A stretch of 64,000 nucleotides of DNA from Selenomonadales bacterium 4137-cl (GTDB taxonomy: Bacteria; Bacillota; Negativicutes; Sporomusales; UBA7701). Location of the stretch: assembly GCA_032334055.1 (NCBI GenBank), contig JAUOZS010000001.1:2392501-2456500 (forward strand), read 5' to 3'. The position numbers were made by a program, and so were the translations under genes. The notes under the pieces are model-generated. The model saw only the letters and a program-made list of their open reading frames with translations. It was not told the origin of the DNA and did not search any database. Positions 41,525-49,616 of the stretch are shown here, one piece after another (position 1 is the first letter of the stretch; each line of letters opens with the position of its first letter).

Positions 41525-42280
41525 CTAGCCGAAGCGGCCGGTGATATAGTCCTCGGTGCGTTTGTCCTGCGGGCGCGTGAAGATGGTGTCGGTGTCGCCG
41601 CATTCCACCAGTTCGCCGTTCAGGAAAAAGGCCGTTTCGCCGGAAACCCTCGCCGCCTGCTGCATGTTGTGGGTGACAAGGACGATGGTGTATTTCTCTT
41701 TGAGGTCGGCGATCAGTTCTTCGATCTTCATCGTCGAGATGGGGTCGAGGGCCGAGCACGGTTCGTCCATGAGCAGCACCTCGGGGTCGACGGCAAGCAG
41801 GCGGGCGATGCAGAGGCGCTGCTGCTGGCCGCCCGACAGGCCCATGGCCGACTGTTTCAGACGGTCTTTTACCTCGTCCCACAGGGCGGCGCCGGTGAGG
41901 CTTTTCTCGACGATGCCGTCAAGCACGGACCTGCTTTTGATGCCGTGGACCCGCGGCCCGTAGGCGATGTTGTCGTATATCGACATCGGAAAAGGGTTGG
42001 GGCGCTGGAAAACCATCCCCACCCTTTTGCGCAGCATGACCACGTCGGTGTCGGGATGATAGACGGCCGCCCCGTCGATCAGTACTTCGCCTTCGATCCT
42101 GACGCCCTCGATCAGGTCGTTCATTCTGTTGATGGTCCGCAGGCAGGTGGATTTCCCGCAGCCGGAAGGGCCGATCAGGGCCATGACGCTGTTCTTCCGG
42201 ACCGCGAAGGACACTTTTTTGAGCGCCTGCGAGTCGCCGTAGTATAGGCTCAGCTTGTTGATGCGGATTTTATCGCTCAT
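41525..42280 (-). CDS. pstB: Phosphate ABC transporter ATPase PstB
   Basis: 251 residues. Walker [10 protein letters not shown], the PstB-specific NRMNDLIEG and [20 protein letters not shown], signature [15 protein letters not shown], Walker [14 protein letters not shown] and the H-loop VTHNMQQA. The ATG at 42280 has GGGAGGA 6 bases upstream. It has its own Pho-box promoter and is coupled to phoU; the permeases and binding protein lie 6-8 kb away across phoR and ytrHI. Confidence 0.96.
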   Translation of the reverse strand: MSDKIRINKLSLYYGDSQALKKVSFAVRKNSVMALIGPSGCGKSTCLRTINRMNDLIEGVRIEGEVLIDGAAVYHPDTDVVMLRKRVGMVFQRPNPFPMSIYDNIAYGPRVHGIKSRSVLDGIVEKSLTGAALWDEVKDRLKQSAMGLSGGQQQRLCIARLLAVDPEVLLMDEPCSALDPISTMKIEELIADLKEKYTIVLVTHNMQQAARVSGETAFFLNGELVECGDTDTIFTRPQDKRTEDYITGRFG

Positions 42281-42311
42281 CGGCAGTCCTCCCGGTGGAT
42301 TCTCTCCCCTG

Positions 42312-42365
42312 ACTATACCATTAATCGGCGGAACATTTGTTAACGTTTTGTTAACAGTTTGTAAA
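42312..42365 (-). promoter_or_regulatory. Pho-box promoter of pstB-phoU
   Basis: On the minus strand TTTACA, TTAACA, TTAACA at 11-bp phase (42365-42338), 20 bp, then TATAGT (42317-42312). The spacing equals that in the pstS and pstC promoters. Confidence 0.9.
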
Positions 42366-42422
42366 TTGTTAAGATGCCGCCAGCCTGGGCCGCACGGATT
42401 CCCGCCGGCGGTCAGGCGACGG

Positions 42423-42449
42423 AAAAGCCCGGCGCATTTGCCGGGCTTT
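42423..42449 (-). terminator. Intrinsic terminator of the mrp unit
   Basis: AAAGCCCGGC and GCCGGGCTTT pair around a 6-base loop, 16 bases after the mrp stop, with TTTTCC following on the minus strand. Confidence 0.8.
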
Positions 42450-42464
42450 GGGTGAGCAAGATGA

Positions 42465-43301
42465 TTATTTGTTTTCCGTAGCACTGTCGAGGTTTTCCTG
42501 GATGCGCCGGACGATTTCCTCGAGGCAGCTCTTGGCCGGTCCGTCGGTCTTGATTATGCCGCTGCCGAGGTCGCCCGCTTCGACGACGCCGGGGTCGATC
42601 GGGATTTTGCCCAGGAAGGCGATGCCCCACTGTTCGGCGGTTTTCTCGCCGCCGCCGGTCTTGAAGATGTCGTGCCGCACGCCGCACGAGGGGCAGACGA
42701 AGCCGGACATGTTCTCGATGATGCCCAGTATCTTGAGGTTGGTCTGCTTGCAGAAGTTGAGCGATTTCCTCACATCGGCGAGGGCGATTTCCTGCGGGGT
42801 GGTGATGACGACGGCGCGGCATTCGGGAACCCGCTGGGCGACGGTAAGCGGCTCGTCGCCCGTTCCCGGCGGGCTGTCGATGATGAGGAAATCAAGTTCA
42901 CCCCAGTCGACGTCGGCCAGTAGCTGCAGGATGACCCCCATCTTGACCGGGCCGCGCCAGATTATCGGTTGGTCGGGGTTGTCGAGGAAGCCCTGGAAGG
43001 TGACGACACGGAGGTTGTCGTTTACCTGGAAGGGCTGGATTTTTTCGTTGACGATGTTGATCGGCATGCCTTTGAGGCCGAGCAGGCCGGCGACGCTCGG
43101 TCCGTGGATGTCGATGTCCAACAGGCCGACCTTGTGCCCCTTTTCGCTCAGAAGCAAGGCGACGTTCACGGCCGTGGTGCTCTTGCCGACGCCGCCCTTG
43201 CCGCTCATGAACATGAGGGTGTGGTTGACGCCGCTGAGAAAACGGCTGATTTTCTCATCCTGGGCTTTGTCCTTGGGGTCCTGGTTCGCACATGCTACCA
43301 T
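42465..43301 (-). CDS. mrp: Mrp/NBP35-family P-loop ATPase (Fe-S carrier)
   Basis: 278 residues. The deviant Walker [13 protein letters not shown] sits near residue 34; Mrp signatures follow ([32 protein letters not shown]) and a CxxC in [14 protein letters not shown], the expected cluster-bridging pair. Mrp proteins carry or transfer [4Fe-4S] clusters. The ATG at 43301 is preceded by GGGAGAGTGAG. A small ORF and a palindromic operator lie directly upstream, and the DUF134 regulator gene before that, all on the same strand. Confidence 0.9.
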   Translation of the reverse strand: MVACANQDPKDKAQDEKISRFLSGVNHTLMFMSGKGGVGKSTTAVNVALLLSEKGHKVGLLDIDIHGPSVAGLLGLKGMPINIVNEKIQPFQVNDNLRVVTFQGFLDNPDQPIIWRGPVKMGVILQLLADVDWGELDFLIIDSPPGTGDEPLTVAQRVPECRAVVITTPQEIALADVRKSLNFCKQTNLKILGIIENMSGFVCPSCGVRHDIFKTGGGEKTAEQWGIAFLGKIPIDPGVVEAGDLGSGIIKTDGPAKSCLEEIVRRIQENLDSATENK

Positions 43302-43323
43302 TTTTCTCACTCTCCCTAAAAAG

Positions 43324-43446
43324 TTAATAGGCGATGCAGCCAGAGCCAGCCGCGCCGCCTCGTTCTTGGCTTTTTCCCGTTCTCCCGGACGGCGGTGAAG
43401 AGCCTGTCCGTGTACTGCAAGCATTTTCGTTGTTTGTGCCGGTCAT
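43324..43446 (-). CDS. Possible 40-residue Cys-containing peptide upstream of mrp
   Basis: An ORF starting MTGTNNENACSTRTGS and ending GSGCIAY. AAAGGAG precedes the ATG very closely, which is not ideal. Its start lies 19 bp after a palindromic operator shared with two other promoters, so this is at least the leader of the mrp transcript. Gly/Ser-rich and of no recognised family; it might equally be untranslated. Confidence 0.3.
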   Translation of the reverse strand: MTGTNNENACSTRTGSSPPSGRTGKSQERGGAAGSGCIAY

Positions 43447-43464
43447 TCTCCTTTCCATGATTAA

Positions 43465-43476
43465 GAAATATGTTTC
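43465..43476. promoter_or_regulatory. Palindromic operator, mrp unit
   Basis: TTA-N-GAAATATGTTTC-N-TAA, core at 43465-43476, between the DUF134 stop and the mrp unit. It is one of three related sites. Confidence 0.6.
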
Positions 43477-43492
43477 ATAATACAGACATTTT

Positions 43493-43924
43493 TTACTCTT
43501 CCCGCTGAACCTGACATGCCTGGCAGCTTGGGCAGGCCATGTCGCGTCCCCGCTGGCCGGTGCCGTAGGGAACAGACCACTGGTGTCCGCAGGCGAGGCA
43601 CGCAAAGCGCCGCAGCCGATCGTGGTTGGGGTGCTCGAGGCGGAAAGAGCCGCCTTCGATCCTGAGCGCTTTTCCCTGCCACAGGGCGGTGGCGGTTTTT
43701 TGCCTGGCTTTGTTGACGATGCGGTGCAGAGTCGGGCGGGAGACGGCCATGCTTTCCGCCGCTTCGCCCATGTCCAGCTGTTCGCAGTCCACCAGCCGGA
43801 GGGCTTCCATCTCTTCGAAGGTAAGCACAATTTCGTCGAGCTCCCGCAAGGGTACGCCGACGGGCTTGTAGTGGTCAACAGGCGGTAACTGCCGGATCCT
43901 GCGCTCCTTGTGCGGTCTGGCCAT
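43493..43924 (-). CDS. DUF134 (UPF0251) predicted DNA-binding regulator
   Basis: 143 residues. The N-terminal MARPHKERRI, VLTFEEMEALRLVDCEQLDMGEAAESMAVSRPTLHRIVNKAR helix-turn-helix is the UPF0251 signature. The C-terminal part carries two Cys pairs (CLACG, CPSCQAC) that could bind Zn or Fe-S. Such genes are often next to Mrp/NifX-like Fe-S genes, as here. A GAAATATATTCC palindrome lies 15 bp before the start, suggesting autoregulation, and similar sites precede mrp and the CGGC gene. Confidence 0.85.
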   Translation of the reverse strand: MARPHKERRIRQLPPVDHYKPVGVPLRELDEIVLTFEEMEALRLVDCEQLDMGEAAESMAVSRPTLHRIVNKARQKTATALWQGKALRIEGGSFRLEHPNHDRLRRFACLACGHQWSVPYGTGQRGRDMACPSCQACQVQREE

Positions 43925-43938
43925 GCTTCACCTTTAAT

Positions 43939-43950
43939 GAAATATATTCC
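43939..43950. promoter_or_regulatory. Palindromic operator, DUF134 gene
   Basis: GAAATATATTCC with flanking AT...AT, 15 bp upstream of the DUF134 start. One base departs from the core of the other two sites. Confidence 0.55.
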
Positions 43951-44102
43951 GAATAAATCTTACCCCTCCCGCCCGGTTTTGTCAACCCGGCGGATGCCCG
44001 CTACCCCCGTTCCTGGCGGCTGGGCGGCTGTTTGCGGGCGAACAGCCCGGGAGCCACGGGGGAAACTTCGGGAACGAGGGTGACCAGCCGGAGGAACGAG
44101 GC

Positions 44103-45395
44103 CTATTCCGGCTTGTCCTGTTTGTTGAGCATGATGTCGAGGATGATTTTGTCCATCTCGAGCGTTCCCTGGTTGCCGATCCGGCAGAGGTTGTCGATGG
44201 AATGCACGGGGCTTACCTCGATGATGCCGTCGGTCGGCTTGATCCCCAGGCCCCTTATCGCCAGCAGCGCCGACTGCGCCGCCGCGTTGGTGCAGGTGGC
44301 GACTTTCAGGGCGCAGCCCGGTTTGGCGCCGTCGCACAGCATCCCGGTGACGTTGCCCAGCATGTTCTGGATGGCCATTTTGACCGCTACGACGTCGCCG
44401 CCTAACAGAAAGGCGATGCCACAGGCCGCGCCGGTGCCCGATACGATAGCGCCGCACAGCGCCGACAGCCGCCCGAATTTCGATTTGATGAAGATCGCGA
44501 TTAGGTGACTGAGCGTGACGGCCCGCAGGATGGCTTCTTCCGAGGCCTCCTGCCTGGTGCCGAACGCCAGAACGGGGACGGTGGCCGATATTCCCTGATT
44601 GCCGCTCCCCGAGTTGCTGACCGCCGGCAGCGGGCAGCCGGCCATCCTGGCGTCGGCGGCCGCGGCGGTCAGCGAGGTGGCGTAGTTGACGATATCGTCG
44701 CCTAGAATCTTTTGGGCGACATTATCCTGAATCATCCTCCCCACCTGCAGCCCGTAAGGGTTGCGCAGGCCTTCGGCGGCGATGGCCCCGTTGAGCTCGA
44801 TGCTGCGCCGGACGACCCCCAGGTCGTCGGCGGGCGCGTTCTGGACGAAATCCCAGATCGAGTCGATGCTGAGGAACGACAGGTCCGCCGCGTTTGCGCC
44901 CGGCTGCGGGTCGCCGCCCTCCGCCCGGTTTATCACCTGGCCGTCCACTTCGATGCGTTCCACTTTCGTGTGTTCGTCGGCGATTACCGCCTTGGCGCAC
45001 GAATCGGCGGTGCGGACGTTGACCTCGATATAGAGCTTTCGGTCGGAGTCCGCGACCTTGACGGTGACGATCCCCCGCTTTACTAGGTCTTCGGCGGCCA
45101 GGATGTCCTGCTCGCCGATTCCGGACAGCACTTCGAGAATCTTGGCCGCATCCCCCGCCACGACGCCCAGCGCGGCGGCCATGTCGACCCCGCAGAGCCC
45201 GGTGCCGGGAATGGTCACCGACATGGCGTTTTTCACCACGTTGCCGCTGACGTAGACGTCGACGGCCGTCAGCCCGGCGCCGCGGGCATGCGCCCGCGCG
45301 AGCGCGGCCGCGTAAGCGACTGCTACCGGTTCGGTGCAGCCGAGCGCGATCTCAAGTTCGTGTTCGAGCAGTTCGATAAATTTCGCGTAGCTCAT
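44103..45395 (-). CDS. L-cysteine desulfidase / UPF0597 (CyuA) family protein
   Basis: 430 residues. Features of the family are the N-terminal LGCTEPVAVAYAAA (Cys20), a middle SGSGNQGISATVPV, and the C-terminal Cys-rich block GTGAACGIAFLLGGD, MLCDGAKPGCALKVAT, whose cysteines hold a labile [4Fe-4S] cluster. Members break L-cysteine (or L-serine) to pyruvate, ammonia and sulfide. The ATG at 45395 is preferred over 45407. It may supply sulfide for Fe-S and nitrogenase cofactor synthesis, but that is inference from the neighbours. Confidence 0.85.
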   Translation of the reverse strand: MSYAKFIELLEHELEIALGCTEPVAVAYAAALARAHARGAGLTAVDVYVSGNVVKNAMSVTIPGTGLCGVDMAAALGVVAGDAAKILEVLSGIGEQDILAAEDLVKRGIVTVKVADSDRKLYIEVNVRTADSCAKAVIADEHTKVERIEVDGQVINRAEGGDPQPGANAADLSFLSIDSIWDFVQNAPADDLGVVRRSIELNGAIAAEGLRNPYGLQVGRMIQDNVAQKILGDDIVNYATSLTAAAADARMAGCPLPAVSNSGSGNQGISATVPVLAFGTRQEASEEAILRAVTLSHLIAIFIKSKFGRLSALCGAIVSGTGAACGIAFLLGGDVVAVKMAIQNMLGNVTGMLCDGAKPGCALKVATCTNAAAQSALLAIRGLGIKPTDGIIEVSPVHSIDNLCRIGNQGTLEMDKIILDIMLNKQDKPE

Positions 45396-45610
45396 GACAG
45401 CCCCCATTATTCCGCTTTCCGATTATCGACGCGCGCCGCGAGGCGCTGCCGATTCCAGAATATAGTGTAGCAGGTCTGCGGACGGCTTGCCAGTAAATTT
45501 TCTGGTAACCCGCGGAACCAGGAACGACAAGGGTTTCGGTCGCCGATTGCGAACCGGGGCTGTGGTACGCCAACAGCGCCGGGGAGTCGCAGGCGGGAGA
45601 AAGACCGGGT

Positions 45611-46057
45611 TCAGTCGTACGCGCGGCGGGTCTGCTCGTCGGCCATGGCAGGCCGGATGTGGTCCTGCCATTCGGGCGTGTTCCAGGTGCCCAGCGCCTG
45701 GTGTACGCTGTTGTATTTCTCGGGGATGGGATGGGTGCCGACGACGACTTCAAGCCCGTATCTGCCGGTGATGAAGTCGCGGAAGTAGCTGATATGGGGA
45801 CAGGGCGGATAGCCGACCACCAGTCCGGTGGCGAGATGGACGACCTGGGCGCCGTTCTTTTTCATTTCCTCGGGCGCGTATTCGATATTGCCGCCAGGGC
45901 AGCCGCCGCAGCTGGTGAAGCCGACGATTTCGACCTCTTTGCCTTTGTACCGCGAGAAGGCGCCTTCGCGGTTCTGCAGCGCGCGGAAGCATTTGCCGCC
46001 GGCGCAGGATTTGTAGCGGTCGCAAATGACGATAGCGATTTTAACGGGTTCGTTCAT
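45611..46057 (-). CDS. CGGC-domain protein
   Basis: 148 residues, cytosolic. It has CDRYKSCAGGKCFRALQNREGAFSRY and the name-giving GFTSCGGCPGGNIEY, plus PPCPHISYF: six or more conserved cysteines that suggest metal or Fe-S binding. The family has no settled function. An 18-bp perfect palindrome, related to the sites at DUF134 and mrp, lies 43 bp before its start. Confidence 0.85.
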   Translation of the reverse strand: MNEPVKIAIVICDRYKSCAGGKCFRALQNREGAFSRYKGKEVEIVGFTSCGGCPGGNIEYAPEEMKKNGAQVVHLATGLVVGYPPCPHISYFRDFITGRYGLEVVVGTHPIPEKYNSVHQALGTWNTPEWQDHIRPAMADEQTRRAYD

Positions 46058-46099
46058 TTTTATCTCTCCTTTGCCTCCATGGGCTTGCTTGGTCTTTAT

Positions 46100-46117
46100 T
46101 ACGAAATATATTTCGTA
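46100..46117. promoter_or_regulatory. Palindromic operator, CGGC gene
   Basis: TACGAAATATATTTCGTA, a perfect 18-bp palindrome, the best of three related sites (core GAAATATATTTC). Confidence 0.65.
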
Positions 46118-46173
46118 TCAACCACACGGATTCCTGCCTGCGTACTTTGTATACACTGGCGACGCAGGGCAGT

Positions 46174-46207
46174 AAAAAAGGCTTCGCGTTTTCGCGAAGC
46201 CTTTTTC
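46174..46207. terminator. Intrinsic terminator of the nif operon
   Basis: AAAAGGCTTCGCG and its complement pair around TTTT; A6 precedes and T5 follows. It lies 36 bases after the nifV stop on the minus strand. Confidence 0.88.
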
Positions 46208-46242
46208 TCTATGATGGGAAAACGGGTGGAGCGCCGGAGTCG

Positions 46243-47379
46243 TCAACAGGCGAGATGCTCGCGGATGATTGCCGCCAGTTCGCCGTCGGCGACCGGCTCC
46301 TTCCGCTGGACCGCCCGCTGCTTGACCGCCGCGGCCACCGGGGCCAGCGCCGCCTCGCTCAGGGGCAGGCCGAGTTCCCGGCTTTTGTGAAGCAGCGCGG
46401 CCTTGCCGGAATGCTTGCCGACGACGATCCGCCTCTCCAGCCCGACTTCGGCCGGGTCGAAAGGCTCATACAGGGCGGGGTTTTTGAGGACGCCGTCGGC
46501 GTGGATGCCCGATTCGTGATGGAAGATGGCCTGGCCCACCACCGGCTTCGCGGCGGGGATGCCCCTTCCGGACGCGCCGGCCACGTATTGGCAGAGTTGC
46601 CGCAGCCCGGCCAGGTTATAGCCGGCGGCAGCGCCGCTGTGGCGCAGGAACATCAGCACCTCCTCCAGCGCGGCGTTGCCGGCCCGTTCCCCCAGGCCGT
46701 TGACCGTGACGCTCAGGAAGCGCGCGCCGGCCCGGTGGGCGGCGACGGTGTTGGCGGTGGCCATCCCGAAGTCATTGTGGGCGTGGACTTCGAGCTCGGC
46801 TCCCTTGTCGCGGCGCAGACGCTCGATCCGGGCGGCCATCGTCAACGGGTCGAGGATGCCGACCGTGTCGCAGTACCTGACCCGCCGGGCGCCGGCCGCC
46901 GTGACCGCGCGAATGTATGTCAGGAGGAAATCCTCGTCGGCGCGCGAGGCGTCCTCCATGCCGACGGAGATATAAAGGCCGTGCTTGCGGGCGAACTCGA
47001 CCGCCGCGACGGTATTGGCCAGCACCGCCGCCGGCGACGCCCGCAGCTTGTCGCGGATATGGAGGGCGGAAACCGGGCTGGATATCTCGACGGCGTCCAC
47101 GCCGCAGGCGACGGCGGCGGCGATGTCGGCGGCGGTCGCCCGGCACCAGGCCATGACGCTGGCCTTGAGGCCGGCGGCAGCGATCAGGCCGACCGCCTCG
47201 GCCTCCTCGCCGCCCATGGCGGGCGTGCCGGCTTCGATCTGGTCGACCCCGACGTCGTCGAGAAGCCGGGCGATAGCCAGCTTTTCGGCCGGGCCGAAGG
47301 CGACTCCCGCCGTCTGCTCGCCATCCCGCAGGGTGGTGTCAACAACATAGACCGCCTTGTCCGGCGAAAGCGTGCCCAT
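46243..47379 (-). CDS. nifV: Homocitrate synthase NifV
   Basis: 378 residues of the DRE-TIM family. VVDTTLRDGEQTAGVAF binds the metal and acetyl-CoA partner, EVHAHNDFGMATANTV gives the second metal His pair, NGLGERAGNAALEEV is the family signature and GIPAAKPVVGQAIFHHESGIHADG follows. It condenses 2-oxoglutarate with acetyl-CoA to homocitrate, the organic part of FeMo-co. The ATG at 47379 has GGAGGGATGGG upstream and overlaps the end of the AnfO-type gene by 41 bases. It is the last gene of the operon. Confidence 0.95.
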   Translation of the reverse strand: MGTLSPDKAVYVVDTTLRDGEQTAGVAFGPAEKLAIARLLDDVGVDQIEAGTPAMGGEEAEAVGLIAAAGLKASVMAWCRATAADIAAAVACGVDAVEISSPVSALHIRDKLRASPAAVLANTVAAVEFARKHGLYISVGMEDASRADEDFLLTYIRAVTAAGARRVRYCDTVGILDPLTMAARIERLRRDKGAELEVHAHNDFGMATANTVAAHRAGARFLSVTVNGLGERAGNAALEEVLMFLRHSGAAAGYNLAGLRQLCQYVAGASGRGIPAAKPVVGQAIFHHESGIHADGVLKNPALYEPFDPAEVGLERRIVVGKHSGKAALLHKSRELGLPLSEAALAPVAAAVKQRAVQRKEPVADGELAAIIREHLAC

Positions 47380-48016
47380 CGCCCATCCCTCCCGCTCCGT
47401 CTGCCTTGATGATGATTCTGGTCTCCCGCTCGCTGATTTTTTCGCTCGTCCAGGTAAAGGCTCCGGTCGTCAGGTCAAGCTCCAGCCAGGGCGGCAGGTG
47501 GTCGCAGACGACCTCCAGGAGGTTGAAGCGCCCCCGGCGGAGGAAGGGCTGCAATACGTGCTTGGTGGTGATGCCGGCGTTCCTGGCCTGGATTTCTTTC
47601 AGGGAAATGAAGTAGTGTCCGGGGGCTTTCTCGGTCGGCCCGAGCGGCGCGGCGGCGGGCGCCGGGGCGTTTTTTTCCGCCTTTTCCCGCTCTTCGCCGG
47701 CCCATACCTCTTCCAGATAGGCAAGCGGCTCGCCGGACTGCTCCCAGACGTTGAAGCCGGCTTTCTCCAGCTCGTAGTAGGGCATGCCGGTCAGGGAGCG
47801 GGCGACGAAGGTGCGGCACTCGCCGAGGAAGGCCAGCAGCGCGGCCATCTGGCGGCGGAGCCCCTTGAGCCCCCCCTCGGCGGTCAGCGTGAAGTCCGTT
47901 TCCCGCGCCACCGTCCATGCCTTCTGGCGCCGGCGGTAGACGCGCACCCGTCCCGGTTCGCCGAACGTTCCCGTCAGGCCGTTGTTATCAATGAATACCG
48001 CTACCTCGCGCGCCAT
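47339..48016 (-). CDS. AnfO-family nitrogenase accessory protein
   Basis: 225 residues beginning MAREVAVFIDNNGLTGTF, with RVRVYRRRQKAW, a GECRTFVARSLTGMPYYELEKAGFNVWEQSG core and a C-terminal charged domain: the AnfO family, named after a gene of the Fe-only nitrogenase. Here it is inside a Mo-type nif operon, with no anf or vnf structural genes in the window. The role is unknown; AnfO is linked to diazotrophic growth with the Fe-only enzyme, where a haem-related or electron-supply function has been suggested. Stop region overlaps nifV. Confidence 0.82.
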   Translation of the reverse strand: MAREVAVFIDNNGLTGTFGEPGRVRVYRRRQKAWTVARETDFTLTAEGGLKGLRRQMAALLAFLGECRTFVARSLTGMPYYELEKAGFNVWEQSGEPLAYLEEVWAGEEREKAEKNAPAPAAAPLGPTEKAPGHYFISLKEIQARNAGITTKHVLQPFLRRGRFNLLEVVCDHLPPWLELDLTTGAFTWTSEKISERETRIIIKADGAGGMGDGHAFAGQGGLCC

Positions 48017-48037
48017 ATCGTCCCCTTCTTTCCTTGG

Positions 48038-48346
48038 TCAGAGTGCCAGCCGCTCGACGATCTGGCCGCCTTCGATGTGCTTGTCGAGGATTTCCGCCAC
48101 GTCGTCGGGGGTGACGGAGCCGTACCAGACGTTGCCGGGGTGGATGACGACGATCGGTCCTTTTTCGCAGATGCCGAAACAGCCGGTGTTGGTGACGAAG
48201 ACCCGGCCGCCCAGTTCCCGCTCCTCGATCTCTTCCAGGAACCCGGCCATGATGTCGACGCCGCCCTTGGTGTGGCAGAAGCCCTTCTGGACGCCGCCAA
48301 TGCGCGAACTGGTGCAGACGAAGATGTGATAATCGGGTTTTTTCAC
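48038..48346 (-). CDS. Thioredoxin-like [2Fe-2S] ferredoxin (Shethna type)
   Basis: 102 residues with the four expected cysteines in the pattern of thioredoxin-fold [2Fe-2S] ferredoxins: C11 (HIFVCTSS), C24 (KGFCHTKGG), then TGCFGICEKGP carrying the last pair. The GTG start has GGGAG at good distance. In nif operons such proteins (FeSII/NifU-neighbour type) may carry electrons or protect nitrogenase. It lies between nifB and the AnfO-type gene. Confidence 0.9.
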   Translation of the reverse strand: MKKPDYHIFVCTSSRIGGVQKGFCHTKGGVDIMAGFLEEIEERELGGRVFVTNTGCFGICEKGPIVVIHPGNVWYGSVTPDDVAEILDKHIEGGQIVERLAL

Positions 48347-48359
48347 GGTTTCTCCCCCT

Positions 48360-49610
48360 TTAGCTGCACTTTTGCTGCTGCAGCGCGGCCACCGCCCGTT
48401 CCAGGCCGTGCTCGACGGTGAAGCAGTCTTCGATGCTCATGATGCCGTGGCGACGGAGGCGGTCGGCCGCCTGGCGGCCGATGCGCATCGAGAGGACGGC
48501 GTCGCAGTCGGCCAGGATGCCGATCACCGCCTCCTTGTTGTCCTCCTCCCCGCAATCGGCCGGCCCGTCGCAGTATCTGCCGACCCGCCTGGTGCCCGAC
48601 AGCACGAAGCCCTGGTCGGTCGTCAGATATACGAGGAATTCCTCGGCCTGCCCGAAGTGGAGGTCGACCAAGCGCCCGTGCCTGGAGGCGACGGCGATCC
48701 TGTAAGGTCTGGGGACGGGAGGAGCGGGATGCGCGGACTCCGCCCGGCAGCCGCGGCTGAATTCGGCGGAGCGGTCCTCGGCGAGCAGGCCGATGGCGTC
48801 GGCCCGGCACTGGCGGCAGTGGCGCATCTGGCGGATGTCCTGCTGGCAGAGGTCGCGCATCGCCGCTACTTCCTTCATGCTCGTCTGGGGCAGGTATTCG
48901 AAGGCGCTGCCCGGCGCGGGGATCATCGGCATGATGTTGGTTACGAATACGCCGAGGTCCTTGACGGTCTTGACGACGGCCGGGATGTGCCGGTCGTTGA
49001 CGCCGCCGATCATGACGATGTTGACCTTGACCAGCACCCCGCCGGCGGTAAGGGCGGCGATGCCGGCGAGCTGCCTGGACAGCAGGAGCTCGGCTCCGGC
49101 CCGGCCGGTGTAGGTTTCGCCCTTGTAGGCGACGTGGCGGTAGATGGCGGCGCCGATATCAGGGTCGACGCAGTTGACAGTCACCGTTACGTGGCGAACA
49201 CCGAGGTCGATGATTTCCCGGGCGTACTCAGGCAGCATCAGCCCGTTGGTCGACAGGCAGAAGATAATTTCGGGGTCGATCGCCCGGACGCGCTCCAATG
49301 TTTCGCGGGTCCGGGGCCAGTTGGCCAGGGCGTCGCCCGGTCCGGCGATGCCCACGACGCTAAGGTTGGCGACTTTTTCCCTGACCAGGGCGAATTTGTC
49401 GCCCGCGGCCGCCGGCGACAGCACCTCGCTGGTCACCCCGGGCCGGCTTTCGTTGACGCAGTCATATTTGCGGCTGCAGTAGTTGCAGCTTATGTTGCAG
49501 GCCGGCGCAACCGGCAGGTGGATGCGGGCGAACTTGTGCTGGGCGTCGGCCGAGTAGCAGGGATGCCGTTCGGCGGCGGCCGCCGGGTCATGGGGACAGG
49601 AGCAGCCCAT
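48360..49610 (-). CDS. nifB: Nitrogenase cofactor biosynthesis protein NifB (radical SAM-NifX fusion)
   Basis: 416 residues. The radical SAM motif is ACNISCNYCSRKYDC with C38, C42 and C45. ECIN-like Cys residues near the N-terminus (MGCSCPH) and CRQCRADAIG at the end of the SAM domain fit NifB cluster ligands. A C-terminal NifX/NafY-like domain (about 300-416, LVDLHFGQAEEFLVY, ADCDAVLSMRIG) is fused. NifB builds the Fe8S9C NifB-co core. It follows nifN directly. Confidence 0.95.
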   Translation of the reverse strand: MGCSCPHDPAAAAERHPCYSADAQHKFARIHLPVAPACNISCNYCSRKYDCVNESRPGVTSEVLSPAAAGDKFALVREKVANLSVVGIAGPGDALANWPRTRETLERVRAIDPEIIFCLSTNGLMLPEYAREIIDLGVRHVTVTVNCVDPDIGAAIYRHVAYKGETYTGRAGAELLLSRQLAGIAALTAGGVLVKVNIVMIGGVNDRHIPAVVKTVKDLGVFVTNIMPMIPAPGSAFEYLPQTSMKEVAAMRDLCQQDIRQMRHCRQCRADAIGLLAEDRSAEFSRGCRAESAHPAPPVPRPYRIAVASRHGRLVDLHFGQAEEFLVYLTTDQGFVLSGTRRVGRYCDGPADCGEEDNKEAVIGILADCDAVLSMRIGRQAADRLRRHGIMSIEDCFTVEHGLERAVAALQQQKCS

Positions 49611-49616
49611 CTGTGG

